Assembly (NCBI GenBank): GCA_009840175.1
Contig: VXOI01000007.1
Location: 30,473-69,068, forward strand
Reading direction: 5' to 3'
Origin: Chloroflexota bacterium
Lineage (GTDB): Bacteria; Chloroflexota; Dehalococcoidia; Lucifugimonadales; UBA3495
DNA: 38,596 nt
Below, in pieces: positions 30,404 through 37,427 of the stretch. The notes under the pieces were generated by a model. It worked only from the letters and a program-made list of their open reading frames with translations. It did no database searches and had not been told where the DNA came from. How positions within the stretch are numbered: position 1 is the first letter of the stretch; each line of letters starts with the position of its first letter. A program made the translations under genes and the position numbers.

Positions 30404-30438
30404 CATACGGACTGAGACAATGGCAGGGTTAGACCGTT

Positions 30439-31662
30439 CTATTTCTCCCCCATTTCAAGAAGGTCACACGGCATAATCCGTCCCTCGTCCACCCGGAAGT
30501 AGGCCGCCGACGCTCCGAAGTAGTCCGAAACCTGCTCCACGTCGGTAGTCGTTATCATCACTTGCGGGTAGTCCGCCGTCTTCTCCAGCACCCGGCGGCG
30601 CCGGTCGGCGTCCATCTCCGACAGGGCGTCATCCAGTAGCAGCAGGGGCCGTGTGCCTCGCACCGCCGACAGCGTTTCCGCTTCGGCCAGCCGCAGCGCC
30701 AGCGCCAGCGTCCGCGCCTGCCCGCGAGACGCGAAGGCCCCCATGTCCACGCCGTTGACGATGATGTCGAAGTCGTCGCGGTGTGGCCCCGCCGCCGTGG
30801 CCGCCGTAGCGCGCTCGCGTCCCGCCACCGCCTGCAACGCCTCGCGGTAGCTTCCCGTCATGCCGTCGGCTCCTGCGGACAAGGGAACGCTGGGCCGGTA
30901 ACGCAGTACCAGCGTCTCCCCGCCACCCAGGTCGCGGTGATGGCGGACGCAGGCGGGCGTCAGTATGTCCATCACCTCGTGCCGCCGCCAGGTCAGCCAT
31001 GCCCCTTCCCGCACCAGCTCATCGTCCCAGAACTCCATCTCGTCGGGTCTGGCCCGGCCTTCGCGTCGCATCCGCAGCAGGCGGTTGCGCTGCTGCAACA
31101 CCCGCTGGTAGCGCTGCAACCCCTGAAGGTACAACGGGTCGGCCTGCGATATGAGAATGTCGAGGAAGCGGCGTCGTGCCGAGGGCGGCCCCTGCACCAG
31201 CCCGATGTCCTGCACGCTGAACAGCACCGCATGGACCAGGCCCACCAGCGACGTGGCGGTGCGCCGCATCCGGTCCACCCGAATCTCCTTGTGTACCCGG
31301 TATCCCGGCCCGCTGGCCGCAGTGGAAGGGGAAGCGCGGTAGCCGACGATGACGCGGTGTCGTGCCACTGTTCCCTCTCCCAGGGGGAGAGGGTTAGGGT
31401 GAGGGCGTCCTTCAGGGTCGTCGTACTCCACCACCCCGTCCACCAGCGTCTGCCCACCCTCGCGGGCGGCGTCGAAGTTGACCAGTTCGCGCTCGTTCTC
31501 GGCGCGAAACGAGCGGGCGATGGCCAGCAGGTAGACCGCCTCAACCAGCGCCGTCTTGCCCTGCGCGTTCTGCCCGAAGTAGACCGAGACGCCCGGCGGC
31601 ACCTCCAGCTCCACCTCGGCCAGATTCCGGAAGTTGCTCAGACGAAGACGGGAGAGCCGCAC
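30439..31662 (-). CDS. recF: DNA replication and repair protein RecF with an in-frame repeat insert
   Basis: A 407-residue SMC-like ATPase that loads RecA at gaps. The Walker A motif GQNAQGKTALVEA lies near residue 30, the signature region FASRGQARTLALALRL near 320 and the Walker B LLLLDDALSEMD near 350. The family is usually about 360-375 residues. Part of the excess is residues about 86-98 ([12 protein letters not shown]), encoded by a dispersed palindromic repeat inserted in frame in the N-terminal lobe. The start GTG 31662 directly abuts the preceding stop. In many bacteria recF sits near dnaA/dnaN; here it follows two unknown genes. Confidence 0.95.
   Translation of the reverse strand: MRLSRLRLSNFRNLAEVELEVPPGVSVYFGQNAQGKTALVEAVYLLAIARSFRAENERELVNFDAAREGGQTLVDGVVEYDDPEGRPHPNPLPLGEGTVARHRVIVGYRASPSTAASGPGYRVHKEIRVDRMRRTATSLVGLVHAVLFSVQDIGLVQGPPSARRRFLDILISQADPLYLQGLQRYQRVLQQRNRLLRMRREGRARPDEMEFWDDELVREGAWLTWRRHEVMDILTPACVRHHRDLGGGETLVLRYRPSVPLSAGADGMTGSYREALQAVAGRERATAATAAGPHRDDFDIIVNGVDMGAFASRGQARTLALALRLAEAETLSAVRGTRPLLLLDDALSEMDADRRRRVLEKTADYPQVMITTTDVEQVSDYFGASAAYFRVDEGRIMPCDLLEMGEK
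31371..31407. repeat. Dispersed palindromic repeat family 1 inside recF
   Basis: Reads TTCCCTCTCCCAGGGGGAGA then GGGTTAGGGTGAGGGCG. On the minus strand it translates in frame to about [12 protein letters not shown]. It is the clearest case in the window of the repeat being carried within a conserved essential-type protein. Confidence 0.92.
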
Positions 31663-32097
31663 CTACTTCTGTTCCCGCAGTTCCTTTTCCTTGAGCTTCC
31701 ACTTGGTAAGCACGATGCCAGGGCCGAGAAGCATATTCGTTACTACGTCATCTTCTTCCTTTGCCTGCTCGCGCCGTTTCAGCAAAGCGGCAAGCAATTC
31801 TTGGGCCTCTTCGTCCCGTATTTCGTCCTGTTCCAGCTTCGTAAGCAGTTCTTCCCAGCGTTCTTGCAGCATAGGATTACCCGGTGGGCCAGCCCCTCTT
31901 CTCAGATTGGGTATACCTTCGAGTTTATATTCTTCCCAAAGGATTTCCATCCTCGTTTCCTGCGCCGTCAACCGACCTTGAAGGGAAAACAGGAAGCGGA
32001 ACCCCAGAGTAGCCAGCGTCAACACAACCAGGACAATGGCCGCAAGGACTGCGGATGCGAAGTTTACAATGCCTTGCGGTATATCCAAGAGTATCAT
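31663..32097 (-). CDS. Single-pass membrane protein upstream of recF
   Basis: A 144-residue protein with one N-terminal membrane segment (residues about 10-35, NFASAVLAAIVLVVLTLATL), then a helical, charged cytosolic tail (ERWEELLTKLEQDEIRDEEA, ALLKRREQAKEEDD). I recognise no family. Its stop codon directly abuts the recF start, indicating coupling. It follows the 263-residue unknown gene by 17 bases, so all three genes probably share a promoter near 32991. A role in recombination is not implied by the sequence. Confidence 0.65.
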   Translation of the reverse strand: MILLDIPQGIVNFASAVLAAIVLVVLTLATLGFRFLFSLQGRLTAQETRMEILWEEYKLEGIPNLRRGAGPPGNPMLQERWEELLTKLEQDEIRDEEAQELLAALLKRREQAKEEDDVVTNMLLGPGIVLTKWKLKEKELREQK

Positions 32098-32114
32098 CAG
32101 AAATTCCTTTCCCT

Positions 32115-32906
32115 CTACTCCCCCTGCAACCTCCGTATCTGCGCCTCCAGCTCGGCGGCCTGGCCGGTGTCGCCAGCCGACAAGCGGAAGCAGCGGTCAA
32201 GGTAGAGCTTGGCCAGCTGGGAACTGCGTTCGGAGGTGTCCTGCGCCACGGCCAGCAGGTTGGATACCTGGAACTCCTCCGGCAGGTGGCGGGCCAGCGC
32301 TCTTATATCCTCGCCCGCCTCATCGGCAGCGGCGCGGTCCGAGCCCTCGACGGCAAAGCGGAGCTGCCCCAGCAGACGCGCCAGTTCGCTCAGCTTGTCG
32401 CCCTCGCTCATAAAGCTGAACAGCACGTCGTTGACGTTGAACGACGCATCCAGCAGCTCTTCCGGCTCTTCGAGGGACGGCTGGTCTTCGGTCAGCGCGG
32501 CGACTTCTCCGGCGGGCGCGGCGGACTTGCCGGCCGCAACGTAAAGCTCGCCGTAGCTGTTAACCGCTTCCGACACCGACTCCATCATCCGGGGCAGGTC
32601 GAAGGAGAACATATTGCCGCCGTACACCAGGTCGTCGCCCCGCTGCTGGCTCAGACGCTCCAGCACCTCATAGCCGTCCACCGGCTCCGGCACCGGAGGC
32701 ATGGCGAAGGCCGACAGGTCATTGAGCGGCAGCGCGCCAAGGTGCGACGCCAGGAAGGGCGGAACGTACTTGGTCAGATCGGCCTTGATGGGCAGCGTAA
32801 CTATGTAGCTGGCATAGACCTTGTCCGGTTCCGTGTCCACCTTGAAATATACCAGGGCGTGTCCCGAAGGGCTTCCGTGGTCGCCGCGGTCGAAATAAAG
32901 GTCCAT
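32115..32906 (-). CDS. Protein of unknown function, first gene of the recF transcription unit
   Basis: A 263-residue protein beginning MDLYFDRGDHGSPSGHALVY, then a beta-rich domain with YASYIVTLPIKADLTKYVPP and FLASHLGALPL. The second half is helical and acidic (VNDVLFSFMSEGDKLSELAR, AKLYLDRCFRLSAGD). I do not recognise a named family. The start at ATG 32906 or ATG 32933 is preferred. Upstream in-frame codons to 33140 run through a promoter-like TATAAT and a dispersed repeat, so the CYNCGKLPHSGGH stretch there is taken as untranslated. It is followed by a small membrane-protein gene and recF. Confidence 0.7.
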   Translation of the reverse strand: MDLYFDRGDHGSPSGHALVYFKVDTEPDKVYASYIVTLPIKADLTKYVPPFLASHLGALPLNDLSAFAMPPVPEPVDGYEVLERLSQQRGDDLVYGGNMFSFDLPRMMESVSEAVNSYGELYVAAGKSAAPAGEVAALTEDQPSLEEPEELLDASFNVNDVLFSFMSEGDKLSELARLLGQLRFAVEGSDRAAADEAGEDIRALARHLPEEFQVSNLLAVAQDTSERSSQLAKLYLDRCFRLSAGDTGQAAELEAQIRRLQGE

Positions 32907-32990
32907 CACTACACCGCCGTTCCTGAAGCCCATCGAAGGGCCGATTGTGTCAAATGACTCATGGCCGCCACTATGCGGCAGCTTGCCGCA

Positions 32991-33000
32991 ATTATAGCAT
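32991..33000 (-). promoter_or_regulatory. Promoter of the recF transcription unit (extended -10)
   Basis: On the minus strand TGCTATAATT gives a perfect TATAAT preceded by TGC, an extended -10 element. The -35 match is poor. The predicted start near 32985 is 50-80 bases before the two candidate start codons of the unknown gene. Confidence 0.55.
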
Positions 33001-33024
33001 CGCCCATAATCGGAACTGCCCATA

Positions 33025-33079
33025 ATTCCCCCTCTCCATTGAGGGAGAGACCCTCCGACAAGCTCAGGAGGGGTGAGAG
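33025..33079. repeat. Dispersed palindromic repeat family 1, variant with inner insertion
   Basis: Reads CCCCCTCTCCATTGAGGGAG, then a second inverted pair ACCCTCCGACAAGCTCAGGA then GGGGTGAGAG. The extra CCCTCCGACAAGCTCAGGAG segment is not in other copies. It lies between divergent promoters. Confidence 0.75.
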
Positions 33080-33103
33080 CGATGTTGTTGTGCGCCGCCA
33101 GCG

Positions 33104-33132
33104 TTGACGGCATTGGGCAAAGAAAGTATGGT
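33104..33132 (+). promoter_or_regulatory. Promoter of the hotdog dehydratase pair
   Basis: TTGACG at 33104-33109 and TATGGT at 33127-33132 are 17 bases apart. The implied start near 33139 leaves about 40 bases of leader with AAGGAG before the ATG. A second TTGACG at 33141 lies too close to the start codon to serve. Confidence 0.5.
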
Positions 33133-33179
33133 ATATCCACTTGACGAGACTATGCACAATTGTAATGAAGGAGCGGGAA

Positions 33180-33605
33180 ATGCCCGATCCGGAAGTGAAG
33201 ATTTTCGACTACGACAAGATTGAAATCGGCGAGGAACTGGGCTCCTACGAGTACACCCTCACCCAGGAAATGCTGGACAACTTCCGGGCCTCCATAGACG
33301 ACCCGGATGCGGTGTTTCCTACCTTGGCGGTGAAGCACGACGCCACCGCCTTCGCCATGGTCTACGATGACCAGACCGGCGGCGTCAACGCGGGCAACGA
33401 GGTCGAGTTCTTCAACCCGCCCATCCCGGGCAAGAAGATTCTCGTCACCGGACGCATCGCCGACAAGTACCTGCGCCGCGACAAGCCCTACATGGTCATC
33501 GAGGCCACCGCCATAGACGAAGACGGGCGGCTGCTGGAAAAGCTCCGCACCTACCAGATGAAAAAGCCGGACGAGGTGGGCAAGAAATGGCATCCGCAAA
33601 CATAG
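33180..33605 (+). CDS. MaoC/FAS1-like hotdog protein, first subunit
   Basis: A 141-residue single-hotdog protein: KIFDYDKIEIGEELGSYEYT, VKHDATAFAMVYDDQTGGVN and EFFNPPIPGKKILVTGRIAD then KYLRRDKPYMVIEATA. It resembles the N-terminal, non-catalytic FAS1-like or MaoC hydratase subunits that pair with a second hotdog protein. ATG 33180 is chosen because AAGGAG lies six to seven bases before it; an upstream in-frame start at 33141 has no ribosome site. It overlaps the next hotdog gene by 19 bases. The pair probably hydrates or dehydrates an acyl-CoA; the substrate is unknown. Confidence 0.85.
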   Translation: MPDPEVKIFDYDKIEIGEELGSYEYTLTQEMLDNFRASIDDPDAVFPTLAVKHDATAFAMVYDDQTGGVNAGNEVEFFNPPIPGKKILVTGRIADKYLRRDKPYMVIEATAIDEDGRLLEKLRTYQMKKPDEVGKKWHPQT

Positions 33606-34009
33606 CACCCGGTCAGCAGATTCCATCGGTCACCAAGGCCGTTACGCAGGACACCATCAACCGGTTCGAGGACTGCGGCATCCTGGACCGCCAGAACATC
33701 CACAACAACCCGGAACTGGCCCAGCAGCGCCTCGGCACCACCTACCCCATCGCCTCGGGCCGTATGTCCGTAGCCTTCGCCGCCGAGAGCCTGCGCCGCT
33801 TCTTCGGGCCGGAGGTCTTCAACCACACCGGCAGCGTCAACCTGAAGTTTCTGCGCCCGGTCAAGGGCGGCGATACCATCACCGTCACCGGCGAGGTCGC
33901 AGGCCAGGAACAAGCCGACGATGGCGCGCACGTTACCGTCAACCTTTACTGCGAGAACCAGAACGGCGACCGCACCGCGGTCGGTATAGGCACCGCGGTC
34001 ATCCGGTAG
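33587..34009 (+). CDS. MaoC-like hotdog protein, second subunit
   Basis: A 140-residue hotdog protein: TQDTINRFEDCGILDRQNIH, YPIASGRMSVAFAAESLRRF and SVNLKFLRPVKGGDTITVTG then EVAGQEQADD. The canonical hydratase-2 D-x(4)-H motif is recognisable only partly (NIHNN), so the catalytic residues may be altered. It starts inside the preceding hotdog gene, and together the two would form a heterodimeric hydratase-like enzyme acting on an acyl-CoA in the cytosol. A membrane-protein gene follows by 24 bases. Confidence 0.85.
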   Translation: MASANIAPGQQIPSVTKAVTQDTINRFEDCGILDRQNIHNNPELAQQRLGTTYPIASGRMSVAFAAESLRRFFGPEVFNHTGSVNLKFLRPVKGGDTITVTGEVAGQEQADDGAHVTVNLYCENQNGDRTAVGIGTAVIR

Positions 34010-34033
34010 CGCACCGCTTGCGAAGCCGGGCCA

Positions 34034-34486
34034 ATGCCGCAGTCCTACTGGCACCTGACAGGAAATCTCTGGGCATTGGCCCTGAGCACGGTCATTGCCC
34101 TGTTCTTGCCTGACTTCGGGCCGACAGAGAGAATGGACGGCGGGGTTGGCGTGGTGATACGGGCTACCATGGCTGTCCCGGTGGTGTTCTCTCTGATGTA
34201 CTGGACCGGGCGGCTGATAATCAATCTGACAGAAAAGCTAAAAAAGTGGTGGCTTATGAGCATAATTACGGCAGGCATCGAGCAAGGCATACGGGATGTA
34301 GCCGAGCGGCGAGCCAAAGACATGGCCAAAGATATAGCCAAGAATATGGCCGAAGATATAGCCAAGAATATGGCCAAAGACATGGTCGAGGCGGAGAGGG
34401 AAGAGGTCAAGCAGTTCATGCGAAGCAAGGGCGTTTCGGATGAGGACATTGACGCCTTTTTCCGCAGGGTATCCGATCAAGACTAG
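34034..34486 (+). CDS. Membrane protein with tandem 8-residue tail repeats
   Basis: A 150-residue protein. Two hydrophobic stretches (LWALALSTVIALFLP near residue 12, and VVIRATMAVPVVFSLMYW near residue 40) precede a charged tail. The tail is built of KDMAKDIA, KNMAEDIA and KNMAKDM, an eight-residue repeat encoded by 24-base DNA repeats. It ends REEVKQFMRSKGVSDEDIDA. The repeat would form an amphipathic helix or coiled coil. A related layout occurs in the protein at 18174. No function is known. It follows the hotdog pair by 24 bases and precedes a HEPN-like gene. Confidence 0.68.
   Translation: MPQSYWHLTGNLWALALSTVIALFLPDFGPTERMDGGVGVVIRATMAVPVVFSLMYWTGRLIINLTEKLKKWWLMSIITAGIEQGIRDVAERRAKDMAKDIAKNMAEDIAKNMAKDMVEAEREEVKQFMRSKGVSDEDIDAFFRRVSDQD
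34316..34385 (+). repeat. 24-bp tandem repeat within the membrane-protein gene
   Basis: About three copies of a 24-base unit such as AAGAATATGGCCGAAGATAT then AGCC. Each encodes KxMAxDIA. Copy number could vary by slippage without breaking the frame. Confidence 0.8.
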
Positions 34487-34516
34487 ACTACAACACGCGA
34501 CAAAGAAGAACGGCAG

Positions 34517-34906
34517 ATGACAACCACCACCGACTGGGTAAGCGAACTATTCGCTGACGCGCGTGAGCTATACGCCGACGCCCTGGAAATGCTCGCACAG
34601 AGCAGACTCCGTAATGCTGCGGAAAAGGCTTGGTGCGCCACCAAGAGGTCAACTGATGCCATGGTGTTGGCCCGGACCGGACGCGAACCGCAATCTGGAG
34701 GCGGGGCGCGGCGGGCATTGCTGAGAATGAGAAACGATGGCCCGGAATTTGTGGCCTTCCACGGTGAGTACAGCATCCGGTCGGAACTTCTGCACATCAA
34801 TTGCTTCTACGACGGCAATTGCGAGCCGGAGGCCGACATGACTGCCCTCATCCGCGCCACCGACTTATACATTCAGGACGCAATCAATCTGGCGGCGGCA
34901 GAGTAA
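34517..34906 (+). CDS. HEPN-like (PaREP1-type) protein
   Basis: A 129-residue helical protein: ELYADALEMLAQSRLRNAAE, KAWCATKRSTDAMVLARTG, and YSIRSELLHINCFYDGN near residue 85, where RSELLH fits the Rx4H motif of HEPN RNases. The RNAAEKAW(C/G)AT segment is typical of PaREP1-type proteins and recalls the pair at 24920-25932. No nucleotidyltransferase partner is adjacent. The ATG at 34517 is not preceded by a strong ribosome site. It lies 30 bases after the membrane-protein gene and 41 before the selenoprotein. Function is inferred by motif only. Confidence 0.68.
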   Translation: MTTTTDWVSELFADARELYADALEMLAQSRLRNAAEKAWCATKRSTDAMVLARTGREPQSGGGARRALLRMRNDGPEFVAFHGEYSIRSELLHINCFYDGNCEPEADMTALIRATDLYIQDAINLAAAE

Positions 34907-34947
34907 CCGTCGTTGCGAATTCAACAAATCCAAGCGAGAGAAGAAAT

Positions 34948-35232
34948 ATGCCAGGCTCCGAACACGGCAAGGTCGAAGCGGAAATCGTATATTGTGTGGC
35001 TTGAGGCTACTTCCCGGTCGCCACGTGGCTGGCGATGGAGTTCTTCAAGTCCGACGCCCCGGGAGACATAGCCATCAAGATGACCCCCTCTGACCGGGGA
35101 CGCCTTGAGGTGTACCTCGACGGCGAGGTCATCTTCGACCGCAAGACCGACGGCGGCTTTCCCGACCTCGGCAAGGTCAACGAACTCAAGATGACCATAG
35201 CCGAGAAGCTCTTCGACCTCGAAGACGCCTAG
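34948..35232 (+). CDS. SelW-like (Rdx family) selenoprotein, in-frame TGA read as selenocysteine
   Basis: A 94-residue thioredoxin-fold protein when TGA 35002-35004 is read as Sec. The N-terminus gives KVEAEIVYCVA, then Sec, then GYFPVATWLAMEFF; this is the CxxU redox motif of SelW/Rdx proteins (compare VVYCGAUGY in animal SelW). After it come KMTPSDRGRLEVYLDGEVIF and KTDGGFPDLGKVNELK, which match the family's TPxxxGxxEVxxDGxxIxxK...GxFPD pattern. Both sides of the TGA are in one frame, and the family match spans it. A hairpin of bacterial SECIS type starts 13 bases downstream. Known relatives are thiol-disulfide redox proteins. The start ATG 34948 is chosen as the first in-frame ATG before the motif; AGAAG upstream is weak. 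A standard gene caller would split or drop it. Confidence 0.85.
35017..35036 (+). promoter_or_regulatory. Candidate bacterial SECIS hairpin after the Sec TGA
   Basis: GTCGCCA pairs with TGGCGAT around the loop CGTGGC, which holds the G and U expected near the SelB-binding loop. The loop begins 19 bases after the TGA, inside the usual range. It lies within the coding sequence, as in bacteria. The fold was drawn by eye. Confidence 0.65.
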
Positions 35233-35276
35233 TCGGCAGCTCCGCCTACTTCCTCTCCGTGCGGAAGAGTCCGGTA

Positions 35277-35312
35277 TTCCCTCTCCCTCTGGGAGAGGGT
35301 TGGGGTGAGGGC
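35277..35312. repeat. Dispersed palindromic repeat family 1, upstream of the pentapeptide gene
   Basis: Reads TTCCCTCTCCCTCTGGGAGA then GGGTTGGGGTGAGGGCGG. In-frame codons through it (LPLGEGWGEGG) give a false N-terminus to the pentapeptide-repeat gene. Confidence 0.88.
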
Positions 35313-35357
35313 GGACTACGCGCAAAGTATCAACCCACTACCACCCGGAGGCCCATC

Positions 35358-36029
35358 TTGTCTGACCCTCAACACGTGGAAACCGTGCGGGCCGGTGCAG
35401 ACGCCATCGCTCGGTGGCGCGCCGGAAACCCCGACGGCGAGTTTGACCTGCGCGGCGCGGACCTGCGCGGCGTCAACCTGTCCAATGCCGACCTGACCGG
35501 CGCGGCGATGTCCCGCGCCAGCCTCAGCGATGCCGATCTGTCCCACGCCAACCTGGAGAAGTCCGACCTGGGCCGCGCCGCCCTGTCCGGCGCCAACCTG
35601 GTGGCGGCCAACCTGACCAACGTCAACCTCTTCTGGGCCGACCTCAAGGGCGCGAACCTGGAGGACGCGGTTGTTCGCCACTGCCGCATGAACCGGGTTA
35701 ACCTGATAGGCGCCCACCTGCACCGCACCGACTTCAGCCGGTCCAACATGATCGAGGCCGACCTGCGCAACGCCGACCTGACCGACGCCCTCTTTGTCTC
35801 CACCAACATGAACGGCGCCGACCTCTCACGGTGTAGCATGAAGGGCGCAGACTTCACCCGCGCCATGATCCGCGACTCCATGTGGATTGCCGCCAACATG
35901 ACCGGCGCAAACTTCGACCAGGCCAGCCTCCACCGCTCCGACTTCACCCTCGCCAAGTGGGACCACACCACCACCTTCCCCAAGGGCTTCGACCCGGAGG
36001 ACATCGAGTTCCTCGACGTGGGTGTCTAG
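35358..36029 (+). CDS. Pentapeptide-repeat protein
   Basis: A 223-residue protein largely made of A(D/N)Lxx pentapeptides (LRGADLRGVNLSNADLTGAA, LSDADLSHANLEKSDLGRAA), from about residue 30 to 200, which fold as a right-handed quadrilateral beta-helix. It ends with the usual cap-like KWDHTTTFPKGFDPEDIEFL. There is no signal peptide. Some relatives mimic DNA and protect gyrase; most have no known function. The start is TTG 35358, with GGAG seven bases upstream; a longer in-frame start at 35259 would translate the dispersed repeat and is rejected. It is followed by the P-loop/DRTGG gene after 30 bases, a likely operon. Confidence 0.88.
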   Translation: MSDPQHVETVRAGADAIARWRAGNPDGEFDLRGADLRGVNLSNADLTGAAMSRASLSDADLSHANLEKSDLGRAALSGANLVAANLTNVNLFWADLKGANLEDAVVRHCRMNRVNLIGAHLHRTDFSRSNMIEADLRNADLTDALFVSTNMNGADLSRCSMKGADFTRAMIRDSMWIAANMTGANFDQASLHRSDFTLAKWDHTTTFPKGFDPEDIEFLDVGV

Positions 36030-36059
36030 ACAGATGGCAACTGGAGACGCATAGCAGAT

Positions 36060-37022
36060 ATGCCCACCATCCTCATAACCGGCCCCGCCGGCGGCGGCAA
36101 GACCAGCTTCGCCTACGGCCTGCTGGCTCGCCTGCGCGATGCCGGACGCTCCGCCGCCTACTGCAAGACCTTCTCGCCGACGCCCGGCACCGACGACGAC
36201 CACGCCTTTGCTGCTGAGGTCCTGGCCGACGCGCTGGGCATCGCCGTCGGCCCGTCGCCGCGTCCTCTCGACGGCGATGTTGCCGAGGCCGCTGCCGCCA
36301 TCGCAGAACTGCGCCGCCAGCACGACACCGTCATCATCGAAGTCGCCGACGGCTCGCCCGTGGCCGAACTGGCCGCCGCCGTTGATGCCCGCGTGATAGA
36401 AGTGCGCGCCTACACCGCAGGGCAAGACTGGGGGGTGGCCGCAGACGAAGCCGCCGGACACTGGGGCGCGCGGCTGGATATGCTGGTAATTAACGCTGTG
36501 CCCCCCTATCGCCAGGACATCGTTTCGGAGGGAGAAGCCGAATCCTGGGCCGAGGTGGATGCCCTGGTCATTCCCGAGAGCCGCGTCATGCTCGCCCCCA
36601 CCGTGGCCCAGATCGGAGAGCACCTAGACGCCGTCTGGCCCCTGGAGCCGGTCAACGCCGATGCCATCGTGGAGCGGTTCCTGATTGGCGGCAACATCAT
36701 GGACAACGGCCCCACCTACTACGGACGCTACCACAATCAGGCCGTCATCACCCGCGCCCAGCGCCCTGACATCCAGTTGGCCAGTATGCTCCCGCAGACA
36801 ACCTGCCTCGTGCTCACCGGCCCCGGCGAACCCACCGAGTACGTCAAGGCCGAGGCCCGCGAGCGTGACATCCCCCTGCTGCAAGTCTTCATGCCCACCA
36901 TCGAAGCCGCCGAGGCCCTCGACCACCTGATAGACACCGCCACGCCCCACAGCCTGGCCAAGGTCCGCCACTACGCCGCCCTCCTGCAACAGCACGCGGC
37001 CCCCGACTGGCTGATAGGCTGA
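36060..37022 (+). CDS. P-loop/DRTGG-domain protein, phosphotransacetylase-like family
   Basis: A 320-residue protein in two domains. Residues 1-205 form a BioD-like P-loop NTPase with Walker A ILITGPAGGGKTSFAYG near the start and VIIEVADGSPV near residue 90. Residues about 215-315 form a DRTGG-like domain (NIMDNGPTYYGRYHNQAVIT, RAQRPDIQLASMLPQTTCLV, LTGPGEPTEYVKAEARER). The same pairing is found at the N-terminus of some phosphotransacetylases, but the catalytic Pta domain is absent. The protein may sense or bind a nucleotide. It lies between a pentapeptide-repeat gene and the repeat mosaic preceding leuB. Confidence 0.82.
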   Translation: MPTILITGPAGGGKTSFAYGLLARLRDAGRSAAYCKTFSPTPGTDDDHAFAAEVLADALGIAVGPSPRPLDGDVAEAAAAIAELRRQHDTVIIEVADGSPVAELAAAVDARVIEVRAYTAGQDWGVAADEAAGHWGARLDMLVINAVPPYRQDIVSEGEAESWAEVDALVIPESRVMLAPTVAQIGEHLDAVWPLEPVNADAIVERFLIGGNIMDNGPTYYGRYHNQAVITRAQRPDIQLASMLPQTTCLVLTGPGEPTEYVKAEARERDIPLLQVFMPTIEAAEALDHLIDTATPHSLAKVRHYAALLQQHAAPDWLIG

Positions 37023-37050
37023 CCATTTCCCTCTAAGCCACAACGCTACT

Positions 37051-37194
37051 ATCCCGCCCAGGACGATTGCAAAGTCCACCCTGTCACTCTGAGCGAAGCG
37101 AAGAGTCCTTTTCCCGCAGCCAGGGATTCTTCGCTGCGCTCAGAATGACAGGCACCCACTACAGCTACTTTGCAATCGTCCTGCCATCCCGCCC
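37051..37194. repeat. Inverted-repeat element 1 with ATCCCGCCC flanks
   Basis: AGGACGATTGCAAAGT (37060-37075) and its exact complement (37167-37182) are perfect 16-bp terminal inverted repeats. Between them lies a second inverted pair, GTCACTCTGAGCGAAGCG...GAAGAGTCC and GGATTCTTCGCTGCGCTCAG, TGACA. The unit is bounded by ATCCCGCCC at 37051 and 37186. The element is non-coding and could form a long hairpin. Confidence 0.82.
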
Positions 37195-37353
37195 AGGGCC
37201 TTTCGATTATTCCCTCTCCCTTGAGGGAGAGGGTTAGGGTGAAATTCCAGGCGTCGGCAGCTTTGCGTATAGAAGAAGACGGGGAATCCTGATCATCCTT
37301 TAATCCTGAAAATCCTGATTCAGACAATGATCGAAAGGCCCTGCTATCCCGCC
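37195..37353. repeat. Inverted-repeat element 2, nested around repeat families 1 and 3
   Basis: AGGGCCTTTCGAT (37195-37207) and ATCGAAAGGCCCT (37330-37342) are perfect 13-bp inverted repeats. Between them are a family 1 palindrome (37210-37244, CCCTCTCCCTTGAGGGAGAG) and a second copy of the ATCCT-periodic repeat (37287-37328). A third ATCCCGCC follows at 37345. The arrangement repeats that of element 1. Confidence 0.8.
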
Positions 37354-37427
37354 AACCGCCCCTACCCCGCGTTACTGCAACCCTGTATACTGTTGCCGGT
37401 TTTCGCGCACCATTTAGGAGGGCTGTC

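Noticed and set aside
32934-33140. CYNCGKLPHSGGH zinc-finger-like stretch upstream of the unknown gene
   Set aside because: It overlaps an extended -10 promoter and a dispersed repeat, so it is most likely untranslated leader and upstream DNA.
33141-33169. TTGACG plus TAATGA as a promoter for the hotdog genes
   Set aside because: The transcript would start about five bases before the ATG and lose the ribosome site. The pair at 33104-33132 fits better.
35259-35357. N-terminal extension of the pentapeptide protein (LPLGEGWGEGG)
   Set aside because: It is translation of the dispersed palindromic repeat; the TTG at 35358 has a proper ribosome site.
37051-37353. Integron attC array or CRISPR
   Set aside because: The repeats are inverted pairs of different sequence with no RYYYAAC/GTTRRRY core and no regular spacer array, so neither type fits.
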